From NCBI GenBank assembly GCA_910575005.1, contig CAJTCL010000001.1, positions 1 to 64,000 of the forward strand: 64,000 bases of DNA, written 5' to 3'. Positions 8,620-17,135 of the stretch are shown piece by piece. The DNA is from Lachnospiraceae bacterium (lineage in GTDB: Bacteria > Bacillota > Clostridia > Lachnospirales > Lachnospiraceae). The stretch's first letter is position 1; every line of letters begins with the position of its first letter. The notes beneath the pieces are model-generated. The model searched no databases. It was not told where the DNA came from and saw only the letters and a program-made list of their open reading frames with translations. Both the position numbers and the translations under genes were made by a program.

Positions 8620-9370
8620 TCCGATACCTCCTCACAAGTCCTGCCATAATGATGGTTGATACGGCAATGATATAGACACATTCTACTCCTGCCGTCAAAG
8701 GGTAACTTCCTACATCATCTCCCCTAAGGAGCCGGATTGGATTCAGCCATACAATCCCATCCAGTCCGATCCACATGGATTCATACAATACAAACGGCGC
8801 AATCAGGGCAACATAACGGTTAGGAATCCATACCGCAAACAGAAATCCCATAAGCGCCCACACACATCCAAACAAAAAACCGAGAACGGTTTTCCCAACA
8901 GCAATGTACCAATCCCCATATTTGACGATATAGGTAAGCATGATCGTCCCATCCAGCAGTCCTTCGTCCGAGCCTTGCGGTACGCCCGGAACACCAAGAA
9001 TATAAGCCATGATACAGGCAGACGCAATCGGGACTGCCAGCATGACGCCCCCGGACAATGCAACGCTGCATATACGGATTCTTCCAAAGCGTACAGGGCT
9101 CATCCTTGAAAAAATCATGCGGTAATACCCACTCTGATATTCTTCGCAAAAACGAGTCGCATAAGCCAGTACGGGAAAGACAGCCGCAAAAGGACCAAAT
9201 CCCGAAGCACCAAACACATTGAACAAAATATAGTAGCTGCTCCGTATACGTTCCGGCGGTGTCCCCGTCGCCACCGCAGCAGTCAAAAGCGCTGCCACAG
9301 AAGCCATCCCGACAAAAAATCCCACATTCAGGAAACTTCTTTTCATATCTTTCCAAAAAAATCCATTCAT
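8612..9370 (-). CDS. ABC-2-like membrane protein (252 aa)
   Basis: Begins M-N-G-F-F-W-K-D-M-K-R-S-F, the short cytoplasmic leader common in ABC-2 permeases of peptide export systems, followed by about six hydrophobic segments. RBS AAGGTGG. It sits one base after the lipoprotein gene and overlaps the next permease gene. Third membrane component of the cassette; several distinct permeases in one operon suggests a heteromeric transporter. Confidence 0.7.
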   Translation of the reverse strand: MNGFFWKDMKRSFLNVGFFVGMASVAALLTAAVATGTPPERIRSSYYILFNVFGASGFGPFAAVFPVLAYATRFCEEYQSGYYRMIFSRMSPVRFGRIRICSVALSGGVMLAVPIASACIMAYILGVPGVPQGSDEGLLDGTIMLTYIVKYGDWYIAVGKTVLGFLFGCVWALMGFLFAVWIPNRYVALIAPFVLYESMWIGLDGIVWLNPIRLLRGDDVGSYPLTAGVECVYIIAVSTIIMAGLVRRYRNG

Positions 9371-9371
9371 T

Positions 9372-10565
9372 TTATTCCACCTTTATCAATTCTCCCGTCA
9401 CGGCATCTAGATAAATATTCCACGCCGTGCCATTCTCGACCGCTTCCTGCCATGCTTTATCGCCGGACTCCATTGCATCCATCATTTCATTCAATGGAAT
9501 ATAGATATGCCATGCCGGTGTCAGGATCAGTTCTGATTCCCGAAGTGTCGGATAATATACAAACTCTGCCTGCGTCAGTTTTGTCTTTGCATTTCCGCAG
9601 AAAGTATTATTTTCCAAATATTTTCCCAAAATATCTGTCACCTGTGAGAACGTCAAAATTTTTCCGTTTTCAGACTGCTCTGTAATTTTACCGCAATAAT
9701 TCTCCAAACGCATCGTCGCTATGCCGTCCTCCGTAATCCATGCGATTCCTCTCGGCTGAACCTCCCCAAGCACAATCTGACCAAACTCTGACGCTACTCC
9801 AATCGTTTCATAAGATGGCGTAAATGCCAGTTCATAAAATGCGGTTCCGTCAAGTTCATAGTACAAAGCTCTGGAAATATGTATTTCCGTAATGTCCAAT
9901 ACTGCCAGCTTCTCCAGAAGGATATCCTTCGCATGGGAAACAGAAAATTGGGCGGGAGCGGTTTCACTATCCCTTGTAACATCAATTTCCGGAGCTTTTT
10001 TATAAATTGCATCACAGTTCTTTTTAAATATTTCATCTACATAACTTACAGATGTATTTCTTGCAAAAGATACCTCTTTCTGTCCATCCGATAAAATCAT
10101 AAGAGAATCATCACCGAAATTCATCCATTCAACCGGCTTATCCTCTTCATTCATTTCACTTAACTCTTTTTCCCTCTGCGCAAGATATTCTGCGGTAATG
10201 TCCTGAATATTTCCGTTTTCGCTGTCAAGCAGTTCTTTCAGCTTTTCCGTATCCCAATCATCCCGTTTCTGCAAAGTCAGCGTCTGGGCTGTCTGCGGCG
10301 CTGCGGGAACTTCTGCACAAATCCAAATGCCGTTTTCCTCCGTTCCGACCAAAGCATCGTAGCTTCCGCCTGACTTAGGCTTATCTGTTCCTGCTGTATT
10401 TGTGTCAGGCTCTTTTGCTACAATATTCTCCACCTCGCCCTCCAAAGAGCTTTTGGCATGGTAAACCTCGCTGTCCGCAGATGCTTCCGGTGCTTTCTGG
10501 CATCCCGTCAATACACATCCCCCTAATGCTCCAGCTAATAGTACGCTCAAAAATTTTTTCTTCAT
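9372..10565 (-). CDS. Lipoprotein of the ABC cassette (DUF6034-like)
   Basis: 397 residues with a type II signal peptide: K-K-K at 2-4, hydrophobic core, lipobox L-T-G-C with the lipidated cysteine at 22. The remainder is an exported mixed alpha/beta protein with no obvious catalytic motif; general layout recalls DUF6034 lipoproteins, a call I hold loosely. RBS CAGGAGG. First gene of the operon, so it probably acts at the membrane surface with the exporter, for example in sensing or sequestration. Role inferred. Confidence 0.7.
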   Translation of the reverse strand: MKKKFLSVLLAGALGGCVLTGCQKAPEASADSEVYHAKSSLEGEVENIVAKEPDTNTAGTDKPKSGGSYDALVGTEENGIWICAEVPAAPQTAQTLTLQKRDDWDTEKLKELLDSENGNIQDITAEYLAQREKELSEMNEEDKPVEWMNFGDDSLMILSDGQKEVSFARNTSVSYVDEIFKKNCDAIYKKAPEIDVTRDSETAPAQFSVSHAKDILLEKLAVLDITEIHISRALYYELDGTAFYELAFTPSYETIGVASEFGQIVLGEVQPRGIAWITEDGIATMRLENYCGKITEQSENGKILTFSQVTDILGKYLENNTFCGNAKTKLTQAEFVYYPTLRESELILTPAWHIYIPLNEMMDAMESGDKAWQEAVENGTAWNIYLDAVTGELIKVE

Positions 10566-10703
10566 TTCCTATGCCTCCTGTAATTCCCTGTATGGGTTAT
10601 GAGATGGATTATACACTTTTTCATCTGTTCTTTTTTACTTCGGCGAAATCCTACCATATTTTTTCCGAAATCAACCCGGAAGTCTGTTACAAAAGTCTTT
10701 ATG

Positions 10704-10735
10704 AAAAAGCTGCCATGAACATATGACAGCTTTTT
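10704..10735 (-). terminator. Terminator after the histidine kinase gene
   Basis: AAAAAGCTG (10704-10712) pairs with CAGCTTTTT (10727-10735), seven bases beyond the kinase stop at 10742. On the minus strand the stem ends in a T tract. It separates the regulator pair from the transporter operon. Confidence 0.7.
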
Positions 10736-10741
10736 CAGTGT

Positions 10742-12004
10742 TTACAGGTTTTTCATATACAGCATAATCTCTGTTTCCATATAGTTGTCTTTACAATGCA
10801 TTTCCATATCGCCATGATATTTTTCCACAATTCTTTGGACATTTGTAAGTCCTATACCATGCCCTGCATAAGACTTCTCGGAAAGCCTGCGTATTTCGCA
10901 TACACCTTCGGGTATCCCCATGCAGCTATTTATCATATGTAGGAGCAGAACGCCGTTCTCCATCCGCATACTGAATTTTAAAAGCTGTCCGTCTGTCTGA
11001 ACAGATGCTGCTATTGCATTGTCCAAAAGATTTCCAACAATGACATTGAAATCGAAAGAGTGCAGATTCATCTTCTCAGGAAGCACAATATCCGTTTCCA
11101 CTTTTTTTAATACTTCTTTTGCCCTTTGCAGCTTGTAATTCAGCAGGCTGTCCAAGGCTTCATTCCCAGTATAAATATATTCTGACGGATTCTCCATAAA
11201 CTCCTGCATGGAATCAAGATATTCCATCAGTTTTTCCGGCTTTGAACCCTTTGCCAGTCCCTCAAGCGCCAGCACATGGTTTTTCATATCATGTTTTAAT
11301 GCCCTGATGCGGCTCTGCGACTCTTTCATAATCTCAAACTGGTTCTGATAAGCAATCGTCTGTTGTTTATAAATATCCTGTTCCCTTAGCTGTACATAAT
11401 TTTTAAGCAAAATATGGTACAAATAAAACACACACAGATTAAGCGCCAAAACTACAACACACACAAATACTGCTGTCAATCTGCCAATGTTTCCATACAT
11501 AAGCCCCCAAAATACCGTCACGCTTAACATGGGAATTGCAGACAGCAAACACATCTGCTTTTTATCAAGCGCTTTTTCCATACTTTCTCTCGGATCAGGA
11601 ATATGACAGACAACCGCCACGCAAATCAGCAGGAGCAGAGCAGAAACCGCAGCCTGCTGCATTCCTACCATCTCTGAACAGGCAAGGGATACAGCCGTCC
11701 CGCTGCCTGTATCCAGACAGAACCAGACCATAGAAATCCATGTTTTTTTCTCCCACGCACCACAGTAAAAACAAGTCACGCCAATAATACCCGCCAAATT
11801 ACATATTTCATAGGGAAACGATACATGAAATACACCGTAGGCGGCTGTTGTCAACAAATAATATCCCGCAAAAACGATTTTCCACATCAGCCTGTCCTTA
11901 TCCCCTGCGGGCAGAAAGATATCCAAGACCTTTTTCAGTAGTGCCGTATGCAAAATGCCTACAATCAAAATCATTGGTAATTCGTATCCTATGTTATAAC
12001 ACAT
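10742..12004 (-). CDS. Sensor histidine kinase, GHKL/AgrC type
   Basis: 420 residues. About six membrane segments in residues 1-200, then a dimerisation/phospho-acceptor helix (L-K-H-D-M-K-N-H near 240) and a GHKL ATPase domain with N-box N-L-L-D-N-A-I-A-A and G-box G-H-G-I-G-L-T-N-V. Start overlaps the end of the response regulator gene by 11 bases, so the two form a pair. By family it senses a peptide or envelope signal and phosphorylates the LytTR regulator. Probable control of the adjacent ABC cassette is inferred from position. Confidence 0.88.
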   Translation of the reverse strand: MCYNIGYELPMILIVGILHTALLKKVLDIFLPAGDKDRLMWKIVFAGYYLLTTAAYGVFHVSFPYEICNLAGIIGVTCFYCGAWEKKTWISMVWFCLDTGSGTAVSLACSEMVGMQQAAVSALLLLICVAVVCHIPDPRESMEKALDKKQMCLLSAIPMLSVTVFWGLMYGNIGRLTAVFVCVVVLALNLCVFYLYHILLKNYVQLREQDIYKQQTIAYQNQFEIMKESQSRIRALKHDMKNHVLALEGLAKGSKPEKLMEYLDSMQEFMENPSEYIYTGNEALDSLLNYKLQRAKEVLKKVETDIVLPEKMNLHSFDFNVIVGNLLDNAIAASVQTDGQLLKFSMRMENGVLLLHMINSCMGIPEGVCEIRRLSEKSYAGHGIGLTNVQRIVEKYHGDMEMHCKDNYMETEIMLYMKNL

Positions 12005-12722
12005 TGTACATTTTTCCCTTCAAATATTGTTTTATTTTTGCCCTGACTTCTTTTCTGTAGGGCTTACTGACACTCAGGAGATCACCATTCATCATTTTTA
12101 TGCTTTCATAGGAATACTCGCTCACATATTCCTGATGTATCACATAGGACTGATGTATCATCAGAAATCCTGCCGGAAGCTGCTCCATGACATTTCTCAG
12201 CTTCCCATAAAATTCCTCCTGTCCATCCTTTTTTATCATCAAAACCTTTTTATCCATGCTCATGAAATATAATATTTCCTTTACCGAAACACGAAAAATC
12301 CTGCTACCTCTTTGATATTCAAAACAGCTTTTCGCATACTTTTTCCTTTTCATACTTCTTTCAAGCACTTCTTTCAGCCGTGCGGCGGAAATTGGCTTTA
12401 CCAGAAATTCCAACGGCTGCATTTTAAAAAGCTCCATCGCATAACCCCGCTTTGAGGAAATATAGACGATATGGGTATCTGTATCCTCCATCTCGTCACG
12501 GATAAAAGCTCCTATCTCAATCCCATTTTTCTGCAATAATTCAATATCAAGAAAAAGGATATCCAATCCAACACCTTTTTTTAAATCACTCTCCAAACTC
12601 TCTCCGCTATACCATACCTCTATTTCAAATTTTACTGAAAATTCTGCCGAAAGCCCCTGAATCTGTTCCTCCAGCAAGGAACACAAAACTTTATCATCAT
12701 CACATATTCCGACTCTGTACAT
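11994..12722 (-). CDS. LytTR-family response regulator
   Basis: 242 residues from ATG 12722 (GGAGCG nine bases upstream; the TTG at 12746 would precede the RBS). Receiver domain with D-D-D near residue 8, phospho-acceptor in L-F-L-D-I-E-L near 55 and K in F-L-V-K-P near 105, then a C-terminal LytTR DNA-binding domain (residues 140-240). Gene order regulator then kinase with overlapping ends is standard for AgrA/AgrC-like pairs. Likely activates the ABC cassette operon downstream. Confidence 0.9.
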   Translation of the reverse strand: MYRVGICDDDKVLCSLLEEQIQGLSAEFSVKFEIEVWYSGESLESDLKKGVGLDILFLDIELLQKNGIEIGAFIRDEMEDTDTHIVYISSKRGYAMELFKMQPLEFLVKPISAARLKEVLERSMKRKKYAKSCFEYQRGSRIFRVSVKEILYFMSMDKKVLMIKKDGQEEFYGKLRNVMEQLPAGFLMIHQSYVIHQEYVSEYSYESIKMMNGDLLSVSKPYRKEVRAKIKQYLKGKMYNVL

Positions 12723-12788
12723 ACGATTGATCGCTCCTTTAAACAATATCGTTTCTATTGTACTTTATCTTTAACCTGCTATCAAGAA

Positions 12789-12825
12789 AAAAGCGTTCAT
12801 TGGTTTTTCTCCAACAAACGCTTTT
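12789..12825 (-). terminator. Terminator upstream of the response regulator
   Basis: AAAAGCGTT (12789-12797) pairs with AACGCTTTT (12817-12825), with additional TGG/CCA pairing inside. It lies between the DUF6440 transcript, coming from the right, and the regulator start at 12722. Confidence 0.6.
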
Positions 12826-12846
12826 CCGTTTTAATGCCTGATCCAT

Positions 12847-12957
12847 CTAAGTATCATATATCTTACATATCGTCTTTATCACCTTTTGTAGCAGTCCACC
12901 TTTGTCATATTCGCATGGAATGCACAGTATAGTGCGTTCCTGGATATCGTAACTCAT
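12847..12957 (-). CDS. Possible 36-residue small protein
   Basis: An open frame begins three bases after the DUF6440 stop with ATG 12957 and a weak GGAA about eight bases upstream, and ends in TAG at 12847-12849. The peptide has two cysteines (I-L-C-I-P-C) and a hydrophobic tail. Close spacing to the DUF6440 gene suggests co-transcription. Coding status is uncertain at this length; family unknown. Confidence 0.3.
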   Translation of the reverse strand: MSYDIQERTILCIPCEYDKGGLLQKVIKTICKIYDT

Positions 12958-12960
12958 CTG

Positions 12961-13146
12961 CTATTTCCGCGTGATTACAGGCTTTCCATCTGCATCTGCC
13001 AACGGCGTTAATCCTCCTGCATATCCTGAGCATACAAACAGATAATTAACACCTGTTTCCTTATCAATGAAAATTACCTTCTGTCCGTCTTTGGTAACGG
13101 AATTGCCCTCTGTATATACCGTTTCAAATCTTGGTTCTTTTTTCAT
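12961..13146 (-). CDS. DUF6440 family small protein
   Basis: 61 residues: R-F-E-T-V-Y near the start, then D-K-E-T-G-V-N-Y-L-F and G-Y-A-G-G-L-T-P-L, the hallmark of DUF6440 proteins common in Clostridia and their mobile elements. No signal peptide or membrane segment. Biochemical role unknown. Gene is free-standing between the regulator pair and the DUF4179/sigma operon. Confidence 0.8.
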   Translation of the reverse strand: MKKEPRFETVYTEGNSVTKDGQKVIFIDKETGVNYLFVCSGYAGGLTPLADADGKPVITRK

Positions 13147-13254
13147 AAAAAATCATCTCCTAATATAATATATATTTGAGAAAACACAATACGCCGCTCT
13201 CATATGGCACAAACCTCCCAAAAAGTGGTAACACATCTTGAACATTCTGCCTAC

Positions 13255-14435
13255 TTACTCTACATGGATTTCCCTTGAAATGACAGCCCTGTCCGCAACG
13301 CTGCTGTTCATTCCTTCCTGCTCCATCAAAGACCAGTCGTCAAGATTGTCAAAAATGTAAACATACAATGTTTTTATCTCTTTCCCCTGAACAGCAAATC
13401 CGGCTCTGCCTGCCATTTCCATATCTGCGTAAAGCAGTTCCCCATCCTGATTAAAGCAGATTGTATAGCAGGGCTCATAAGACCAACCAAGAAGTTCGAA
13501 CATTTCTGCATCTGTCATATCGGGATCTTTTGAAAGCAGCTTTTCCCTCCTGTCGTCTGTCAGTTCTCTCTGCTCTCCCGGTGTTGTTGCATGGACAATG
13601 ACCTGATACGGAGATACCACTACATCTTCAAGCGTAATATTTCCTTTTTTTCGCCCACTTCAATTGTTTTTACATCTGTTCCGTTTACTTCAAATGGAAT
13701 CGCAATATTCCAGCTGCCATCCGTCCAGTGAGATGCTGATATCTCCTCGCCGTCAAGCATCCTGTCATCATCATAACCAAGACCGTCTACATTTAAGTTC
13801 AGTTCGCCGCTGCCTGTATACTTCTCCGCAAGATTTATCTTCAACATGCCCACAAATGTATGGCTGTCGATTACCTTACCATCAAATGTATTTTCGAGCC
13901 ATTCAGGTGAACCTCCATCCACACTCCATGTTCCATTGATATAAAATCCTGCGGCAGTCTGGTTATCCGCAGCATTCATGCCTGTATAATGTTCCGGAAT
14001 GTGAGTGAAATCCGCATCTTCTGATTCAATGTTTACTGTAAGGAATATGGAATATCCATCACAATAAGCTTCCGATGCGGTTAATGTGATTCCTTTATCA
14101 GACACAGTATAGCCCGATGTATCCAAATTCCCCGCAGAATCCTCATTTGTCAGGACAGTTTTCTTGTCCGTATAGTCTCCGGAATATGTTGCATCATCCT
14201 CAACCTTCTCAAAAATCTTTCCAATCAATGGAATCTTTGCTGCAAGCACCGGATTAAAGTATCCCAACCCGCAGGTTCCAATAACTGCAACAGCCACTGC
14301 CGCTGCAACACCTTTTCCTATTTTGCCAAATGTAGTCATTTTGTCCTTCCTCCCTCTACGTATCTGGATTTCTCTGTTACTTATTTCAGGAGCAAGGGCT
14401 TGCTTTAAGATTTGATCCAATTTTTCATCTGTCAT
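13255..14435 (-). CDS. DUF4179-type anti-sigma-like protein with -1 frameshift at AAAAAAG
   Basis: Two frames make one protein. The upstream frame (14435 to 13620) has a cytoplasmic N-terminus, a membrane helix at about residues 37-58 and a DUF4179-like exterior domain, then ends early at TAG 13620. The downstream frame (from codon G-N-I-T-L-E-D to stop 13255) continues the domain (V-V-V-S-P-Y-Q-V). They join exactly by a -1 slip on G-A-A A-A-A A-A-G at plus-strand 13644-13650, the classic A AAA AAG heptamer. Either a one-base deletion in an A run or programmed frameshifting. ATG overlaps the sigma gene by 11 bases, so it is probably its anti-sigma partner. Confidence 0.75.
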
Positions 14436-14964
14436 ATCCTATCGCCTCCAATTTTTCCTTCAACTGTTTCTTTGCTTTCCGCATCCGGCTTTTGACGGTT
14501 CCTTCCGGCAGTCCAAGAATCTTAGATATCTCATTTATCTGCATATCTGCTGAATAATACAGATAGATTGGTATTCTGTACTTCTCCGGCAGGGTTTTAA
14601 CGAATCCCTGAATCATATCTATCTCATTTTGCTTTAATACAATACGTTCCGGGGAAACTTCGTTATCATAATCAGCAAACCCATATCCCTCATCAGACAT
14701 CTCATCCATACTGTCGATCGGAACCAGCCTCATCCTGTTTGCATATTTTTTCTTCTTATTTTTCCAAAGATAAATCGAAGTGGATAAAGCGTAACTCTTT
14801 GTATTCTGCATAGAGTCCAGTCCTTTCCTTTTCTCCAGCAGCTTGAGCATCGTGTCCTGATACAGTTCGTCCCCATTTTCTGCATCCCCTGCTGTCATCC
14901 GGCAAAACCGCAGAATATCTTTTCCAAACTTCAGGACAAACCGCTCGAATTCCTCATTATTCAT
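14425..14964 (-). CDS. ECF-type RNA polymerase sigma factor
   Basis: 179 residues from ATG 14964, AGGAGG nine bases upstream; the longer frame to 15018 lacks an RBS. Region 2 (E-L-Y-Q-D-T-M-L-K-L-L) near residue 35 and region 4 HTH (I-N-E-I-S-K-I-L-G-L-P-E-G-T-V-K-S-R) near 150. It directs transcription of a small regulon, with activity presumably held by the membrane DUF4179 protein encoded downstream and overlapping. Targets not identified; autoregulation is likely by family habit. Confidence 0.88.
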   Translation of the reverse strand: MNNEEFERFVLKFGKDILRFCRMTAGDAENGDELYQDTMLKLLEKRKGLDSMQNTKSYALSTSIYLWKNKKKKYANRMRLVPIDSMDEMSDEGYGFADYDNEVSPERIVLKQNEIDMIQGFVKTLPEKYRIPIYLYYSADMQINEISKILGLPEGTVKSRMRKAKKQLKEKLEAIGYDR

Positions 14965-15125
14965 AGCAGCCATCCTCCTTCTTCTTTCAAGTCGACTTGC
15001 AAAGATTTGCCCTTGCATGTATATATTGTCATGGCGCTGGAAAAAGTTTTCAAATTCTCAAAAAAATTTTAGCATTTTTATAGTCAAATGAAAACTATGA
15101 CTGGCATTCCATAATCACAAAGCGT

Positions 15126-15389
15126 TTATGCTTTACTCCGCAATTCCTTCAAATGTCTAAGTTGTGCTTCGCTTAAAACTCTTGGTTTTCCAATCCTGAC
15201 AAGGTTTTTGGGCAAAACATAGGTCTTGCTTACTTCCGTCCATGACTTTACTCTGATTATATCCGGAAATTCTTTATGTAATTTATCCATTTTCCGTATC
15301 CAAACCGGACTTGCTGTGTAAACAGTTGCTTCGTCCTCATCGGCATTTAAGTTGATTACAACCTCCTGTTCGTATCTTGATAATTTCAT
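15126..15389 (-). CDS. Conserved small mobile-element protein (87 aa)
   Basis: ATG 15389 follows AAGGGG; the longer frame to 15524 has no RBS. Begins M-K-L-S-R-Y-E-Q-E-V-V-I-N-L-N and continues with E-A-T-V-Y-T, then a basic C-terminus (G-K-P-R-V-L-S-E-A-Q). Proteins of this pattern are frequent single genes in Firmicute ICEs and prophages. No known function. It is divergent from the XRE regulator across 383 non-coding bases. Confidence 0.6.
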   Translation of the reverse strand: MKLSRYEQEVVINLNADEDEATVYTASPVWIRKMDKLHKEFPDIIRVKSWTEVSKTYVLPKNLVRIGKPRVLSEAQLRHLKELRSKA

Positions 15390-15772
15390 TCCATACCCCT
15401 TTCTCCGGTGCCGAACCAGTTCCGAATTTATTTGACAGCACCCTGCCGGTGCCGAGTTTTTCTGCCCAAAATTGGACGGTTTTTTAAATCTGCTGTTCTC
15501 CCCTTGCTGTTTCCTGACAGGCAACCCTTGTCGGCGCTGTATCGTCCAGTATTGGCGCTCAAATTATTTCAAAATTGGTCTTGGCGGTATATGTCAGCTT
15601 GGACAGTCATTTAATTGTACTGCCATTATCCAACAAAACAGCCTGCTTTCCCGTATATCCATCATGTCGGAAATCCGCCCCAAAATTGAAAATTTCTATC
15701 ATGCTGGAAAAATGTGATAGGAATCCGCCGTTTTATGTGATATTCTGTTTTTCGTAAAGGAGAGATTTATCA
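15390..15772. promoter_or_regulatory. Divergent regulatory region with TGTGATA repeats
   Basis: 383 bases without a gene. Near the XRE gene it has TGTGATA at 15713-15719 and again at 15736-15742 (23-base step) and the opposite-strand half-site TATCAT at 15698-15703. These look like operator half-sites for the XRE protein at 15773. A direct repeat CCGGTGCCGA occurs at 15405 and 15446, nearer the leftward gene. No convincing sigma-70 box could be fixed. Confidence 0.4.
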
Positions 15773-16594
15773 ATGAAAACACAATTAAGTATTCAGGAAC
15801 GCCTGAAAGACCTGCGTGTGGAAAAGGGACTGACTTTAGAGCAGTTATCGCAGCAGACAAAAATTCCGGCTTCCACGCTGGGTTCTTATGAATCTGATGA
15901 TTATAAGGAAATACCCCACAGGAATATCTTTGACTTGGCAAAATTCTATGGAGTATCTGCCGACTATCTGCTTGGTATGACTGAAAACAGGCAGCTTGAC
16001 AATATTTCTATATCTGAACTGCACCTGAGTGATGCCTCCCTGTCGCTTCTCAAAGACCGGAAAATCAACACACTGCTCCTGTCAGAGCTTATCACCCATG
16101 AGCAGTTCCGAAAGCTCATGCTTGACTTGGAGATTTATGTGGACGGTCTTGCGGATATGCAGGTCAAGTCACTCAATCTTGCGGTGGAAACAGGCAGAAA
16201 GATATTGCTCAAACGCCACAATCCCGATGAATATAACCTGCAATTAAATGTATTAAAAGCATCACGCCTTGAACTGAATGAGTATTTTTCCCATGTGATT
16301 GATGATGATATGCATACCATTATCAGGGACATCAGGAACGCCCACAAAGGCGATATTGATTCTGCCCCGCCCAAAACCGTAACTGAATATTTTGAAGAAA
16401 TCATCGAAAAGGCAGAAAACTTCGCAGGCACTTCCAAACAGAAACTTGCTTACATATTCAGCCAGTTTTTGAAAATCAAGCCGACTGAAAATAATATTAA
16501 CGATATGGCAGATATACTCGGTCAGTCTGAAATCTTGGAGCCTGATGCGAAAAAACGGCGGAACAGTGCAAGACAGAAACGCAATAAGGACTGA
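15773..16594 (+). CDS. XRE-family HTH repressor-like regulator
   Basis: 273 residues; RBS AAAGGAGAG. N-terminal HTH (residues 8-66: L-T-L-E-Q-L-S-Q-Q-T-K-I-P-A-S-T-L-G-S-Y) with the D-Y-L-L-G motif typical of Cro/CI-like proteins, then a long helical domain probably for oligomerisation or signal sensing, ending in a basic tail. One of few plus-strand genes, divergent from the mobilization and cargo genes, as element repressors often are. Binding to the TGTGATA repeats upstream is inferred. Confidence 0.85.
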   Translation: MKTQLSIQERLKDLRVEKGLTLEQLSQQTKIPASTLGSYESDDYKEIPHRNIFDLAKFYGVSADYLLGMTENRQLDNISISELHLSDASLSLLKDRKINTLLLSELITHEQFRKLMLDLEIYVDGLADMQVKSLNLAVETGRKILLKRHNPDEYNLQLNVLKASRLELNEYFSHVIDDDMHTIIRDIRNAHKGDIDSAPPKTVTEYFEEIIEKAENFAGTSKQKLAYIFSQFLKIKPTENNINDMADILGQSEILEPDAKKRRNSARQKRNKD

Positions 16595-16611
16595 ATTTTT
16601 GCAAAACAAAA

Positions 16612-16636
16612 GGAACTGCATAGCATCTGCAATTCC
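16612..16636. terminator. Convergent terminator between XRE and HTH genes
   Basis: GGAACTGCA (16612-16620) pairs with TGCAATTCC (16628-16636) with one mismatch per arm, flanked by AAAAC and GTTTT. It lies between converging genes ending at 16594 and 16657, so it may serve both directions. Confidence 0.55.
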
Positions 16637-16656
16637 CCGTTTTCAAAACTGTGAGA

Positions 16657-16869
16657 TTACTCCTCTGTTTTTACCAGTTCCACCACGTCCTTCAGTTCAC
16701 AATCCAGCGCATCACATATCCGTATAAGCGATTCCATAGAAATATGCTGCCCTTTGTTCATGTTGGCAAGCACATTCGTGGTAAGCCCTGCTTCAATGCG
16801 CATCTGGCTCTTGGTCATTCCCCGTTCCAAGAGCAGATGCCATAAGGGTAAATAACTGACTTTCCGCAT
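16657..16869 (-). CDS. Small XRE/YozG-type HTH protein
   Basis: 70 residues, almost wholly an HTH domain: M-T-K-S-Q-M-R-I-E-A-G-L-T-T-N-V-L-A-N-M, then S-L-I-R-I-C-D-A-L-D-C, matching the short Cro/CI regulators (HTH_26 type). RBS GGAGG. Transcribed from a good sigma-70 promoter at 16930-16958. As the last gene of IME1 it may control excision or element copy decisions; this is inference. Confidence 0.82.
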   Translation of the reverse strand: MRKVSYLPLWHLLLERGMTKSQMRIEAGLTTNVLANMNKGQHISMESLIRICDALDCELKDVVELVKTEE

Positions 16870-16929
16870 AACAGTCCTCCGTTATCCGGCAGATGTTTTT
16901 TCTGCCTGTTTTCTGTATCTGTTCCGTTT

Positions 16930-16958
16930 ATTCTATCAGAGATATTGTCTTTTATCAA
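16930..16958 (-). promoter_or_regulatory. Sigma-70 promoter of the small HTH gene
   Basis: On the minus strand TTGATA (16953-16958) and TAGAAT (16930-16935) are 17 bases apart, about 60 bases upstream of the HTH start codon. Confidence 0.65.
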
Positions 16959-17033
16959 TCAAATCTTGACTGTTGGCGGTATTTCCTGTTGTTTTGCCAA
17001 TCATATTTTTGTTACATCTATTTTGGTATGAAG

Positions 17034-17056
17034 TGCTTGATTCCCTGTGATTTTGC
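17034..17056 (-). pseudogene. 23-base maff2 remnant between IME1 and IME2
   Basis: Minus strand reads G-C-A then codons K-S-Q-G-I-K and CA, the segment that follows N-P-G-A in Maff2 proteins. On one side it joins IME2 at TTTGC, on the other IME1 begins directly after CA (frame continues H-F-I-P-K and stops). It is the only trace of the ICE between the two elements. Confidence 0.75.
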
Positions 17057-17106
17057 TCATGTGAGATAAAGAAGTAAAAGAAGTGTAAAAAATTTTGCCG
17101 TTCCCT

Positions 17107-17125
17107 GTCCGGCTGACTGCCGGAC
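17107..17125 (-). terminator. Terminator of the IME2 recombinase gene
   Basis: GTCCGGC (17107-17113) pairs with GCCGGAC (17119-17125). On the minus strand it is followed after 16 bases by a T6 tract. It lies just past the recombinase stop at 17136, within the left end of IME2. Confidence 0.65.
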
Positions 17126-17135
17126 GGGTCGGGCT

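Larger units (their letters stand above)
1..17034 (-). mobile_element. IME1: serine-recombinase mobilizable element, right end in maff2
   Basis: Minus-strand block of recombinase, DnaC-like loader, replisome organizer, MobA/MobL relaxase and cargo. Its right end is placed at 17034: immediately beyond it the minus strand reads A-K-S-Q-G-I-K of maff2 and then breaks into unrelated sequence. The left end is not resolved. The recombinase stop is at 109, so the end could lie within the first 100 bases or left of the window, but no maff2 remainder is seen there. Right border is seen in sequence; element type is inferred from gene content. Confidence 0.7.
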
